Of a stretch of DNA of 64,000 nucleotides, positions 47,333 through 55,726 are shown piece by piece. Origin of the DNA: Halobaculum sp. MBLA0147 (lineage in GTDB: Archaea; Halobacteriota; Halobacteria; Halobacteriales; Haloferacaceae). The stretch covers positions 2,046,001-2,110,000 of the forward strand of contig NZ_JBGKAD010000001.1 in assembly GCF_041361345.1 (NCBI RefSeq), written 5' to 3'. The translations under genes were made by a program, and so were the position numbers. Each line of letters begins with the position of its first letter. The first letter of the stretch is position 1. The notes below the pieces were generated by a model. That model made no database searches, had not been told where the DNA came from, and saw only the letters and a list, made by a program, of their open reading frames with translations.

Positions 47333-48331
47333 TCACGCCCGCAGCCGTTCGAGCACGTCCGCCGCGTCCCCGGAGTCGATGGCGTCCGCGGCGGCCGCGA
47401 CGCCGTCTTCGAGCGACTCGGCCAGCCCGGCGACGTACACCGCCGCACCGGCGTTCGCGAGGATCACGTCCCGCTTCGGCCCGGTCACCTCGCCGCGGAC
47501 GATCCCCTCGAGATCGGCCGCGTTCTCGTCCGGGGACCCGCCTGCGATCTCCGAGACGGGCGCCCGCTCCAACCCGAGGTCCGCCGGGGTGATCGTGTAC
47601 TCCGTGACCTCGTCGCCGTCGATCTCCGCGACCGTCGTCTCCCCGTGGAGCGCGATCTCGTCGGCGCCGTCGCCGTGGACGACCAGCGCGCGCTCGGTCG
47701 GCATGTGGGTCAACGACTCCGCGATCTGCGGGACCAACGCCTCGCTGTAGACACCCAGCACCTGCGCGTCCGCACCGGCGGGGTTCGTCAGCGGGCCGAG
47801 TACGTTGAAGATCGTCCGCATCCCGAGTTCCTGCCGCGGGCCGATGACGGCCTTCATCGCCGGGTGGAAGACGGGAGCGAGCATGAACCCCATCCCGTCC
47901 TCCTCGATGTCGCGTTCCACGTCCGCCGGCTCCGCCTCCACGTCGACGCCGATGGCCTCCAACACGTCCGCGCTCCCCGACGGCGAGGAGACGCTGTAGT
48001 TGCCGTGTTTCGCGACGGTGACGCCCGCGCCGGCCGCGACGAACGCCGACGTGGTCGAGACGTTGATCGTGTCGAAGTCGTCGCCGCCGGTCCCGCAGGT
48101 GTCGACGAGCCGGTCCGCGTCCGGCTCGATCGTCCGCGCCGCCTCGCGCATCCCCTGCGCGAAGCCGGCGATCTCCGCCTCCGTCTCCCCCTTCGCGCGC
48201 AGCGCCGCCAGCAACGCGCCGATCTGTGCCTCCGTCGCCTCCTCGAAGACCAACGTCGAGGCCTCCCGCGCCTCCGCGACGGTCAGGTCCTCGCCGTCTG
48301 TCACCCGCTCGATGTAGTTCTGGAGTGTCAT
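47333..48331 (-). CDS. trpD: Anthranilate phosphoribosyltransferase
   Basis: A 332-residue TrpD, second step of tryptophan synthesis. DTCGTGGDDFDTINVST near 78 is the PRPP-binding loop, KHGNYSVSS near 106 and NPAGADAQVLGVY near 190 are typical. The ATG at 48331 gives the usual start MTLQNYIERV; a GTG three codons earlier is possible. First gene of trpDFEG, with 154 bases to trpF. A strong inverted repeat lies about 29 bases upstream. Confidence 0.96.
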   Translation of the reverse strand: MTLQNYIERVTDGEDLTVAEAREASTLVFEEATEAQIGALLAALRAKGETEAEIAGFAQGMREAARTIEPDADRLVDTCGTGGDDFDTINVSTTSAFVAAGAGVTVAKHGNYSVSSPSGSADVLEAIGVDVEAEPADVERDIEEDGMGFMLAPVFHPAMKAVIGPRQELGMRTIFNVLGPLTNPAGADAQVLGVYSEALVPQIAESLTHMPTERALVVHGDGADEIALHGETTVAEIDGDEVTEYTITPADLGLERAPVSEIAGGSPDENAADLEGIVRGEVTGPKRDVILANAGAAVYVAGLAESLEDGVAAAADAIDSGDAADVLERLRA

Positions 48332-48359
48332 CTGTCTCACCGGTGTACGGTTCGGTCGT

Positions 48360-48383
48360 ACGATGTACGAGTGTGTACATCGT
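48360..48383. promoter_or_regulatory. 9-bp inverted repeat upstream of the trp operon
   Basis: ACGATGTAC (48360-48368) and GTACATCGT (48375-48383) are perfect inverted repeats with a 6-base spacer. The element spans about -29 to -52 relative to the trpD ATG, overlapping the expected promoter, since no clear TATA box is visible in this gap. It is a good operator candidate for a dimeric regulator. Confidence 0.6.
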
Positions 48384-48432
48384 CTTGAGGCTTTCGCGAG
48401 CGGGGGGAGGCTGGAAGTCGGACTACGCCAGC

Positions 48433-48891
48433 CTATCCCGCGAGAAACGCTCGAAGGTCGTCATCGAGGTCGACACACACGTTTATTTCGACACCTGGAG
48501 CGATCCCGTCAGGTGTGAGTGTCACGGTAGCCGTCTCTTCGTCTACCACCGATCCACTCTCGACGAGAGAGGCAGTGACGAAGTACTCTCCAGTACCTGC
48601 GGCCTCAAGTTGTCCTTCAAATTTGAACCCGTCGGCAGCGGCTGCGGCCTCGTTGAACCCGTTCAGTCGAACGGTACGTTTGAGTACTCGTCGCGTGCGG
48701 TCGTCGGACTCGTAGATCTCGAGGTCGACCCTGTGAGTTCGGTCACTGTTGTTTGTCACGACGAGGTCGCGACCCACTGAGTTGCCACCAGATTTCGGAC
48801 CTGCACTCGCCGATCCAGTGTACCACCCAGTGATCGCGATTCCCGTTCCGACGGCACGTAGCATCTCTCGTCTGTCGATGTTATCTGTCAT
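48433..48891 (-). CDS. Tat-exported protein of unknown function
   Basis: A 152-residue protein with a Tat-type signal (DRREMLRAVG, hydrophobic stretch, cleavage near SASAG at about 31). The mature part is beta-rich (LVVTNNSDRTHRVDLEIYES, EYFVTASLVES) like an Ig-type sandwich. It starts 12 bases after the metalloprotease stop and shares its only evident promoter, so they form an operon. Family not recognised; partner, substrate or inhibitor of the protease are possible roles. Confidence 0.6.
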   Translation of the reverse strand: MTDNIDRREMLRAVGTGIAITGWYTGSASAGPKSGGNSVGRDLVVTNNSDRTHRVDLEIYESDDRTRRVLKRTVRLNGFNEAAAAADGFKFEGQLEAAGTGEYFVTASLVESGSVVDEETATVTLTPDGIAPGVEINVCVDLDDDLRAFLAG

Positions 48892-48903
48892 AACGGGTAC
48901 ACC

Positions 48904-49563
48904 TCACTTTTCGATGATGCCCTTCGAGCAGTCCGAGTACCGAATGGCGATGTTGTCTTGGCTTCCGTCGTGGTCGTCCTTGCAGTAGTTTTTCCCGCCG
49001 TCGACGGGACCCATGACGGTGTTCACCTTTCCGATGGATGTGTTGTACGTGTTCCCGCGCTGATGGTGGTTCCCCCCGTTTACCATCACGTTGTGCCCGA
49101 CCTCGTGGAGGGTTGCCGCCATCGCTCTGAACGCGTCGTTCTTCGAGTGAAGTTTCGTGTAGCTGCTCGGCAGGTCGGCGAGAAACGCACCGCTTGAGAC
49201 GGTCCCGTCGTCTCCCTTCACCTCGGAGTACCCGCCTCCGGGGATATCACCGTTGGTTATCAGTACGTTTGAATCGGCGACTCGAGCGTTGTTACACGAC
49301 AGCCACTCATGCCACCACTGGAGTAGAGAGTCGTAGCTCTTCTTGGTCCCGTCGGAGAAACACGGGCGTTCTGCCTCGAACGACGGACGGCAGGCCTGCT
49401 GTGGTGCTTTTACTGTTTGGGACCCGAGCGTCACCGAAGCCGTCTCTCCACTGATGTTGCTGAACGCGCCTTCAATGTATGTCTTGGCACGTTTGAGTGG
49501 CGTTTCCCCGTGGTTGTTGAAGTTCTCTCTACTCTGCCAGAGCCGTATCTTCCACTCCGACAT
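48904..49563 (-). CDS. Metzincin-like zinc metalloprotease
   Basis: A 219-residue predicted protease. TLHEVGHNVM contains the zinc site HEVGH (153-157); GGNHHQRG at 163-170 could give the third ligand, and VNTVMGP at 180-186 looks like a metzincin Met-turn. Five cysteines (58, 68, 90, 194, 212) are unusual for a haloarchaeal cytosolic protein, yet no signal peptide is seen. Codon use and the upstream DNA are AT-richer than the neighbours. A TATA box at 49587-49594 predicts leaderless transcription. Not a recognised family by eye. Confidence 0.65.
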   Translation of the reverse strand: MSEWKIRLWQSRENFNNHGETPLKRAKTYIEGAFSNISGETASVTLGSQTVKAPQQACRPSFEAERPCFSDGTKKSYDSLLQWWHEWLSCNNARVADSNVLITNGDIPGGGYSEVKGDDGTVSSGAFLADLPSSYTKLHSKNDAFRAMAATLHEVGHNVMVNGGNHHQRGNTYNTSIGKVNTVMGPVDGGKNYCKDDHDGSQDNIAIRYSDCSKGIIEK

Positions 49564-49586
49564 GCGGATACTAGTTTATTTTACTG

Positions 49587-49594
49587 TATATTAA
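49587..49594 (-). promoter_or_regulatory. TATA box for metalloprotease gene
   Basis: TTAATATA on the minus strand is 24-31 bases before the ATG at 49563. The gap 49564-49693 is among the most AT-rich stretches in the window. Confidence 0.55.
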
Positions 49595-49693
49595 CATTTT
49601 CTAGCTATAACAGAGATACCAGAGACCAACAATGGATATGATGATATGAGAAAAGACAAAAAATACTTTACCAAGGTAGATAACCACTACTGT

Positions 49694-50377
49694 ATGCCTG
49701 CAAGTAGACGTCAGATCCTATCGTGTATGGCGTCCGGCTGCCTCGCCGCATTGTCCGGATGTCTCTCGGACAGTAACGAAGACAGTGGGACAGATACAAC
49801 AGCAGAGGAAAGTTCAACAGATGATGGTCCCGACTCACGAACAGAGTCAGATGTGCGGAGAACACGTTCCCCTCCTTTCGAACGATTAAACCCGTCGGAT
49901 GCACCGACGAGGTGTCTCCGGTTCGACTACAGCTCCTACGCGACGACGCCGATGCCGTCTCCGACGCCGACGGTGCCGTCGGCCGACGCGGACGCGGTCG
50001 CACTCGCGAGTGCGTTCGAGCAGACCTACCTCCACTACTGGGCCGTGACGGAGTACGGGCCGCTCGACGAGGCAGAGACCGGTGACGACCGCGAGACGGC
50101 GACTGCCAGCGAGACGGCGGACCCGACACCGAACGCGCCGGCGTACCCGACGGTCGAGCGGGAGACCGAACGACGCGACGTACTCCAGCGGACCGCGGAC
50201 GGCGTCGTCGTCCGGCTCCAGTACCGCCGACGCGTCGTCGAGACGGCCGAGACCTCGCGCCGGACGGTCGTCTACTACCTCACCGACGCGGTCGCCGTCC
50301 GCGCCGCGACGGCGGGCTACGTGACCCCCGGCCCGCACCCGACCCGAGACGGCGTCCGGCTGACGTGTGCGGAGTGA
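49694..50377 (+). CDS. Secreted lipoprotein of unknown function
   Basis: About 227 residues from MPASRRQILS. A twin-Arg-like start and hydrophobic stretch lead to a lipobox (LSGC, Cys near 24), then a Ser/Thr/Asp-rich linker. The folded region begins near 100 (AVALASAFEQTYLHYWAVTEYG), which resembles small haloarchaeal beta-sandwich lipoproteins. A longer start 16 codons upstream (MRKDKKYF) is AT-rich and would hide the signal. The first third of the gene is AT-richer than the rest. Confidence 0.6.
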   Translation: MPASRRQILSCMASGCLAALSGCLSDSNEDSGTDTTAEESSTDDGPDSRTESDVRRTRSPPFERLNPSDAPTRCLRFDYSSYATTPMPSPTPTVPSADADAVALASAFEQTYLHYWAVTEYGPLDEAETGDDRETATASETADPTPNAPAYPTVERETERRDVLQRTADGVVVRLQYRRRVVETAETSRRTVVYYLTDAVAVRAATAGYVTPGPHPTRDGVRLTCAE

Positions 50378-50381
50378 CGGG

Positions 50382-50843
50382 TCAGTACCCGAGGTAGTCG
50401 TTCAACTCGGCGAACTGCTCGGGCGAGAGGATCACCTCTGCCGTGACCCCGGAGAGTCGTTCGAAGTCGTCGTCGAGGGTCAACAGCGTCTCGACGCCGT
50501 GGTCGACCGCCACCTCGGCGTAGTAGCCGTCCCACCCGTCGACGTTCAGCTCGCTCGCCCGGTCTAACCCCGCAGAGACTGCCCGCTCCGTGGGTCCCTC
50601 GACCCAGTGAATCCGTCGCGACCGGAGGAAGTTCTGTAGCACGCGCGAGGCGCGCTCGTTCGAGAAGCCGTAGTACGCGGTCAGTGCGTTGTGTGCTCCG
50701 AAGACAGACGTGTACGGGACGACGGCGTCGATGTCGCCGGTCACGGCACGGCGGACGTACGACAGTGCCGCCTCGCGGACGGGTGCCTCGGAGTGTGCCA
50801 GCGCCGTCACCCCGACGTCGAACAGGTACGGCCCGTCACTCAT
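50382..50843 (-). CDS. PIN-domain toxin (VapC-like)
   Basis: A 153-residue PIN-domain protein. Acidic residues expected of the nuclease site are in YLFDVGVTALAHSE (Asp near 9), ELNVDGWDGYYAEVAVDHG near 105-120, and LLTLDDDFERL near 127. VapC-type toxins cut tRNA or rRNA. Its ATG lies inside the end of the AbrB-type antitoxin gene (8-base overlap), the classic layout of a type II toxin-antitoxin pair. Confidence 0.85.
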   Translation of the reverse strand: MSDGPYLFDVGVTALAHSEAPVREAALSYVRRAVTGDIDAVVPYTSVFGAHNALTAYYGFSNERASRVLQNFLRSRRIHWVEGPTERAVSAGLDRASELNVDGWDGYYAEVAVDHGVETLLTLDDDFERLSGVTAEVILSPEQFAELNDYLGY

Positions 50844-51246
50844 CGGTACCGGGTCCACCGGTCTCGGTCGCGTCACCGTCGGTGTCGTCGCCGTCCACTT
50901 CGCTGCCGTCTGCCTCGTCACCGCCCGCCTCGTCACTGCCCGCCTCGTCGCGGTCCACCGCCCCGTCACCGTTCGTCTCGTCGTCGTCGGCGGCCGCCTC
51001 GCGGATCGTGTCCACCTGGTCGCGCGCTCGCGGGTCGAGGTCCTCGTACGGTGTCGGGTCTCGGTCCGGTGCGCCCTCCAGCAGCGACTCCATCCGGTCG
51101 AGGATCTCCTCGGGATCGTCCTCCGGTTCGACGACCGCGACCCCGTCCTGCTCGCGGACCGTCACCTCGGTCCCGGGAGCGAGCCCGAGTCGTTCCCGTA
51201 CCTCCTGCGGGAGGACGACTCGTCCCTTGGCGTCGACCGTCACCAT
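50836..51246 (-). CDS. AbrB/MazE-type antitoxin
   Basis: A 136-residue protein. Residues 1-45 are a SpoVT/AbrB swapped-hairpin DNA-binding domain (MVTVDAKGRVVLPQEVRERLGLAPG is its start region, TEVTVREQ follows). The rest is acidic, ending in imperfect DEAGGDEADGS-type repeats that could wrap the toxin. It overlaps the PIN toxin gene by eight bases and probably represses its own promoter. A weak TATA-like element is at about 51270-51279. Confidence 0.85.
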   Translation of the reverse strand: MVTVDAKGRVVLPQEVRERLGLAPGTEVTVREQDGVAVVEPEDDPEEILDRMESLLEGAPDRDPTPYEDLDPRARDQVDTIREAAADDDETNGDGAVDRDEAGSDEAGGDEADGSEVDGDDTDGDATETGGPGTDE

Positions 51247-51440
51247 ACTCCCACCTTCCGTGGGAACGGTGTTAGGTGTTGTGCCCGCGAGGACCGACAG
51301 AGGCGTCTCTCGTGAGGAAGCGAGTCGATCGGTCGGTACTCTCCCGTCCACCACGTGTCGACCATGTCCCTCGCTCCCACGAGGATAGAGTGAAACGACC
51401 GAGAAAGTACCACTCACCCGAGAGTCACACTACCGGTAGA

Positions 51441-51447
51441 TCTATTA
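51441..51447 (+). promoter_or_regulatory. TATA-like box for HTH/PemK module
   Basis: TCTATTA lies about 24-30 bases before the GTG at 51471, leaderless spacing. The 224-base gap between the two divergent toxin-antitoxin pairs holds no other gene. Confidence 0.5.
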
Positions 51448-51470
51448 CAACCTCTTACATTCCTCTACAC

Positions 51471-51788
51471 GTGCCGATCGGAATCGACCAGTTCGACGAC
51501 GCACCCGGAGAGACACTCGAGATCCAGACGGGGACGAACGCACACACCATCCTCTCGTTCCTCGCGGAGCACCGCGACCAGGCGTTCACGCAGAGTGAGA
51601 TCCGCGAGAGGACCGGCGTCGCACGTGGGAGTGTCGGGACGACGCTCTCGCGACTCGAAGATCGCGGGCTCGTTCGACACCGCGGTCGGTACTGGGCACT
51701 CGCCGAAGACGACCGTCTCGCCGCGTTCGCCGCACAAACCGCCGCGAGCTCGGCCTCGACGACGGACGACTACTACTCGGAGGGGTGA
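51471..51788 (+). CDS. MarR-like HTH protein, probable antitoxin
   Basis: A 105-residue protein from a GTG at 51471. A winged helix spans residues about 22-75 (HTILSFLAEHRDQAFTQSEI, then RGSVGTTLSRLEDRGLVRHRG), followed by a short acidic/Ser tail. The PemK-like gene begins on its stop codon (GTGA overlap), so it is likely the antitoxin or repressor of that toxin. HTH antitoxins paired with PemK-like toxins are common in haloarchaea. Confidence 0.8.
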   Translation: MPIGIDQFDDAPGETLEIQTGTNAHTILSFLAEHRDQAFTQSEIRERTGVARGSVGTTLSRLEDRGLVRHRGRYWALAEDDRLAAFAAQTAASSASTTDDYYSEG

Positions 51789-52120
51789 CCGTGTACGAAC
51801 GTGGTGCTGTCGTGCGAGGGCCGGACGTGTTCGGCGGTCACAGCTACCGACCTTGGGTGACACTGACCGATCGAAGTCACCCGTTCGAGGACGAGGAAGG
51901 ACTCTACGCGGCCGTGACGACGACACGGCGCTCGGTCGCCGTTCCGCTCGCAGCCGACGACTTCGTGTCCGGTGGTCTCCCGCGAGAGAGCTACGTCAAC
52001 CCGTGGGCAATCACGACGATCAAAGACACCGACGTGGACGGTGTCGAAGGACACCTGACCGACGAGGCGACCGAACGCATCGCGCGGGCTGCCGCCGGGT
52101 ATCTCGGTATCGAGAGCTGA
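51785..52120 (+). CDS. PemK/MazF-like toxin
   Basis: A 111-residue protein, the right size for the MazF/PemK fold. RGAVVRGPDVFGGHSYRPWVTL is its N-terminal strand region, TTTRRSVAVPLAADDFVSGGL follows, and SYVNPWAITTIKDTDV matches the SxxxxxxxxTIxxxDI region of MazF-type mRNA endonucleases. GTG start overlapping the HTH gene stop. It ends ten bases before the stop of the convergent M32 carboxypeptidase. Confidence 0.75.
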   Translation: MTVYERGAVVRGPDVFGGHSYRPWVTLTDRSHPFEDEEGLYAAVTTTRRSVAVPLAADDFVSGGLPRESYVNPWAITTIKDTDVDGVEGHLTDEATERIARAAAGYLGIES

Positions 52121-52130
52121 TCACAGCCTG

Positions 52131-53714
52131 CTACAACCCGTACAGCGCCTCGAACTTCTCCTCGGCGTACGCGAGGAAGTACTCGGCCGTCAGCGGCTCG
52201 CCGGTGGCGCGTTCGACCAACTCGTCGGTGGTGTACCGACGGCCGTGCGCGTGGACGTGCTCGGTCAGCCAGTCCCACAGCGGCTGGAACTCCCCGTCGC
52301 GGATCAGGCCGTCCACGTCCAACTCCCGGCGCATCGCGTGGTCGAGTTGCGCCGCGAGCACCGAGCCGACGGTGTAACCGTGGAACGCCGCGAACCCGCC
52401 GGACCAGTGGATGTCCTGGAGACACCCCTCCGTGTCCGTCTCCGGCGCGAACCCGAGGTACTCCTCGTGGCGCTCGTTCCACAGCCGGGGGATCTCGTCG
52501 GCGTCGATCTCGCCCGAGACGAACGCCTCGCCGACCTCGGCTCGGAGGAGAACGTGCAGGTGGTAGGTGAGTTCGTCCGCCTCGACGCGGATCGGGTTGT
52601 CCGGGTAGATCCGGTTGGCGGCCGCGTACGCCTCGTCGACGGTCACGTCGTCGATCCCGTCGAGGTGCCGCTTCGCCTCCGGGAGGAAGAACTCCCAGAA
52701 CGCCCGCGTCCGGCCGACGTGGTTCTCCCAGAACCGCGACTGACTCTCGTGGACGCCGCTGCCCATCGCCTGTCCCAGTGGCTCGCCGTAGTCCTCCTGT
52801 GGCAGTCCGAGTTGGTAGCTCGCGTGTCCGAACTCGTGGATCGTCGCCGTCAGCGCGTCCAGCGGGTCCTCGGGCTGGTACCGCGTCGTCACCCGCGAGT
52901 CGAACTGCGTCCCGGCGGTAAACGGGTGGGGCGAGGTGTCGAGGCGCCCACGATCCTCCGGGTAGCCGAGCGCGTCGAGGGCCGCCTCCGAGAGTGCTTC
53001 CTGTTCCGCCTCCGAGAACGGCCCGGCGTCGCGGAACGGCGTCGGTAGCTCTCGGCCTTCGCGTTCGATCCGTTCGATCAGTGGCACCAGCCCGTCGCGG
53101 AGGTCGGCGAAGATCTCCTCGACGCGATCGAGCGAGAGGTGCGGGAGACCGTCGTCGAACATCACCTCGTAGGCGGGCGTGTCGGGGTCGATCGCGGCGG
53201 CGCGCTCGCGGTGGAGGTCCCGTAGCCGTTCGAGCGTGGGTGCGAAGTGCGCGAAGTCGTCCTCGGCCTTCGCCGTCTGCCACACCTCCTGTGCCTCCGT
53301 GCCGGTCTCCGTGAGTCGCTCGATCAACTCGTCGGGGACCCTGGCGTTGCGGTCGTACCGCCGTCGGATCTCGCGGACCGTCGCCGCCCGTGCCTCGTCG
53401 AGGGCGGTCGTGTCGGTCGCGTCGCCCGTGTCGGCGTCGATCGCGTCCAGTGCCTCACCCACTGCGGGACTCGTGAGCGTCTCGTGGGCGACCGTCGACA
53501 GGGCCGCGGACTGTTTCGACCGCGCCGGTGTCCCACCGCTGGGCATCGTCACCTGTTGGTCCCAGTGGAGCACCTGTCCGGCGTCTTCGAGGTACGTCGC
53601 TCGTCGGTAGTGGTCGAGCAGTTCCTCGTACGCCGCCGACGGGTCCGTCGGCGCGTCGGTCGTCTCCGTGTCTGTGGGGTCGGCCGCGTCCGTCTCGGGG
53701 TCGTCGGTAGACAT
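52131..53714 (-). CDS. M32-family metallocarboxypeptidase
   Basis: A 527-residue thermostable-carboxypeptidase-1-type enzyme. HEFGHASYQLG near 285 is the zinc site HExxH, ESQSRFWENHVGRTRAFW near 317 has the third ligand, and LHWDQQVTMPSGGTPARSKQ near 48 is the family N-terminal motif. It removes C-terminal residues from peptides. The ATG at 53714 was preferred over one 11 codons earlier. A second M32 gene starts at 63471. Confidence 0.95.
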   Translation of the reverse strand: MSTDDPETDAADPTDTETTDAPTDPSAAYEELLDHYRRATYLEDAGQVLHWDQQVTMPSGGTPARSKQSAALSTVAHETLTSPAVGEALDAIDADTGDATDTTALDEARAATVREIRRRYDRNARVPDELIERLTETGTEAQEVWQTAKAEDDFAHFAPTLERLRDLHRERAAAIDPDTPAYEVMFDDGLPHLSLDRVEEIFADLRDGLVPLIERIEREGRELPTPFRDAGPFSEAEQEALSEAALDALGYPEDRGRLDTSPHPFTAGTQFDSRVTTRYQPEDPLDALTATIHEFGHASYQLGLPQEDYGEPLGQAMGSGVHESQSRFWENHVGRTRAFWEFFLPEAKRHLDGIDDVTVDEAYAAANRIYPDNPIRVEADELTYHLHVLLRAEVGEAFVSGEIDADEIPRLWNERHEEYLGFAPETDTEGCLQDIHWSGGFAAFHGYTVGSVLAAQLDHAMRRELDVDGLIRDGEFQPLWDWLTEHVHAHGRRYTTDELVERATGEPLTAEYFLAYAEEKFEALYGL

Positions 53715-53790
53715 CGTGGTGTGTTCGCAGACGACGGGCCCCGACAAGAACGTGGGGGCTGCGGCGGCTCTCGGTCACCACTGCCGACTG

Positions 53791-54795
53791 TCACCGCACG
53801 ACGCGGGGGCCGTCTCGGGACTCGGCTCGGTCCTCGTCGGGGGGCGCCCACAGTGTCGCCCACGAGAGGAACCCGGTGTCGTCCGTGTCGAGTCGTGGCT
53901 GGCGGACAGAGTCACCCGTCGCACCACCGCCATCCGCCGGTCCGTCGTCGGCGCCGGTCGGGAGCAGGTCGGCCACGACGCCGTCCGACGCGTCCGGCGG
54001 AGTGAGCTGGACCGCCGGCGCGCGGTCGACCGGACGGAGTCGGTACCGTGCGTACACCGCCGGTGCGACGCCGTACGCGGGCCACTCCGGTGTCGTCGTC
54101 CACCCGCGAATCCGGTACCGCTCGCCGTCGACGGCCACGACGCGGCCGACGAGTCGGTGACTCAGTCCGATCGGGTAGTAGTCGCGCACCGGGTCGTCCG
54201 GGCTCCGTGCGTCACCCGCGAGGACTCGGCGCACGACCGACTGCGCGACCGGACCGAGCGCGGACAACGGCGTCGTCTCGGCGGTCGCGTCGACGACCGT
54301 GTCGTACCAGTAGCGTTGCCGACTCGCGGCCGCCGCGACTCCGTGGAACGCGTACGTCGTCGCGTCGATCCGGACGGTGTCGATTCGTGTCTGTGGGAAG
54401 AACGCGCCGTGGGCCGTCGTCCGGACGGCGTGTTCGTCGTACGCCGGCAACCCGTCGGTGACTCGCGTGACGGGGCCGTCGGCGCCAACGACGCGTTCGA
54501 GGAGCGCCCACTGCACACGCGGGACGACGCGGACGGTGGGCGTCCCGTCGAGAGCGGCAGGCGCGACGGCCACCGGTGTCGACGTGGTGTCGGTCGGCGA
54601 CTCGGCGGTGGCGTCGCTCCCCGTCGCGGTCGTCGCCTCGGCGTCGTCCGTCGCCGACGGTCGTCGCTCCGACCGTCGCGTCCGCGACCGGGCCGGCGCG
54701 CGCTCGGTGTCGGACGTGCCGCCGCGCGACCCGCACCCGGCGACACCCCCGCACAGTGCCGTCCCGGCCGCCGCGAGTAGTCGGCGTCTGTCCAC
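53791..54795 (-). CDS. Secreted lipoprotein of unknown function
   Basis: About 334 residues from a GTG at 54795. VDRRRLLAAAGTALCGGVAGC is a twin-Arg signal with a lipobox at Cys21. A Thr/Asp/Arg-rich linker follows to about residue 75. The rest alternates beta strands and turns (TVRVVPRVQWALLERVV, HRLVGRVVAVDGERYRIRGW). I do not recognise the family. An upstream ATG at 54903 is possible but gives no signal peptide at the start. Confidence 0.6.
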   Translation of the reverse strand: MDRRRLLAAAGTALCGGVAGCGSRGGTSDTERAPARSRTRRSERRPSATDDAEATTATGSDATAESPTDTTSTPVAVAPAALDGTPTVRVVPRVQWALLERVVGADGPVTRVTDGLPAYDEHAVRTTAHGAFFPQTRIDTVRIDATTYAFHGVAAAASRQRYWYDTVVDATAETTPLSALGPVAQSVVRRVLAGDARSPDDPVRDYYPIGLSHRLVGRVVAVDGERYRIRGWTTTPEWPAYGVAPAVYARYRLRPVDRAPAVQLTPPDASDGVVADLLPTGADDGPADGGGATGDSVRQPRLDTDDTGFLSWATLWAPPDEDRAESRDGPRVVR

Positions 54796-54931
54796 GGCGG
54801 TCCTCGCGAGCCGTCCGGTAAACGTCTTCTGTGGCTCGGACGTGTCGACGGAGACGGTTACGGCCGTCGGTGTGGATCGACTGCAACGTATTTCAGCGAA
54901 CACTGAAGCCCCGGCCGGCCGAGGGTGGCGT

Positions 54932-55423
54932 GTGTTCGAGATTCGGCCCTTCGAGCGCGGCGACGCCGCGGCAGTGTGGCGCGTCCACGAACGCGCCTTC
55001 CGCGCCTCGCCGCTCCCGTTCGTCGACGACCCGGCGCTGGATCGGGACCTCCGGAACCCGACGGCGCACTACCTGCCCGGCCCCGGCACGCTGGTTGTGG
55101 GTGTCCACCGCGAGTCCGCGTCCGCCGACGGCGAACTCGTCGCCCTCGGCGCCTCCGAACCGGTCGACGCGACGACAGTGGAGTTTCGGCGCCTCCGCGT
55201 CGACCCCGACTACCAGCGCCGCGGCTACGCGAGTCGGCTGCTCGACCGGCTCCGGGCTCGTGCCGTCGCGGACGGCTTCGAGACGGTGGTGTTGTCGACC
55301 GACGAGCGACTGCGGGCGGCGCGTGCGCTGTACGAGTCCCGCGGCTACGAACGGGTCGCGACGGACTGCAGCGAGCGGTGTGGGATCGAGTACCGGCGGT
55401 CGCTCGATCCAGAAAAGAGGTGA
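54932..55423 (+). CDS. GNAT-family N-acetyltransferase
   Basis: A 163-residue GNAT from a GTG at 54932. FEIRPFERGDAAAVWRVHERAF is the first beta-alpha unit; RRLRVDPDYQRRGYASRLLDRL near 95 is the acetyl-CoA-binding motif A, and ALYESRGYERV near 140 is motif B. Acceptor unknown. The following 352-base gap (55424-55775) contains the CRISPR relic. Confidence 0.85.
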   Translation: MFEIRPFERGDAAAVWRVHERAFRASPLPFVDDPALDRDLRNPTAHYLPGPGTLVVGVHRESASADGELVALGASEPVDATTVEFRRLRVDPDYQRRGYASRLLDRLRARAVADGFETVVLSTDERLRAARALYESRGYERVATDCSERCGIEYRRSLDPEKR

Positions 55424-55442
55424 CGCTCTGCGTGCGCGATAA

Positions 55443-55676
55443 CAGGGGTACCTCACAGGTGGTTCGGCTGAACCCTGCTCGGCGGCGGATCGTACCGCCA
55501 CCCGCCGAGACTGCCTCACCTCACAACGGGTTCGTCTGGAACGTTGAGGTGCCGCCGATGGTGGTCGTCACGCACCGTGCTTCAACCTCACAACGGGTTC
55601 GTCTGCAACCTGACGACGGTGATGGTCGTCTCGGACGGTGTACTCGCTTCAACCCCACGACGGGTTCGTCTGTGAC
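55443..55676 (-). CRISPR. Relic CRISPR array: four repeats, three spacers, no cas genes
   Basis: Four 31-base repeats lie at 55443-55473 (strongly degenerate), 55512-55542, 55579-55609 and 55646-55676. On the minus strand they share CAGACGAACCCGT and end GGTTGAAGC, close to the haloarchaeal type I-B repeat (CAGACGAACCC...GAAGC). The last three copies are spaced exactly 67 bases apart, giving 36-base spacers; the first spacer is about 38. The most decayed copy is at the end away from the AT-rich presumed leader at 55677-55740, as expected of an old trailer end. The two 36-base spacers share a short GATGGT..CGTC segment. Confidence 0.75.
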
Positions 55677-55717
55677 AGTGCTAGTTCAAGCACCTGGTAT
55701 GTTGTTGTATTTCGCAT

Positions 55718-55726
55718 ATTATAAAT
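55718..55726 (-). promoter_or_regulatory. TATA-like box in presumed CRISPR leader
   Basis: ATTTATAAT on the minus strand lies in an AT-rich stretch (about 55690-55730) next to the best leader-side position of the array; transcription would begin near 55693, just before the first repeat at 55676. Confidence 0.5.
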
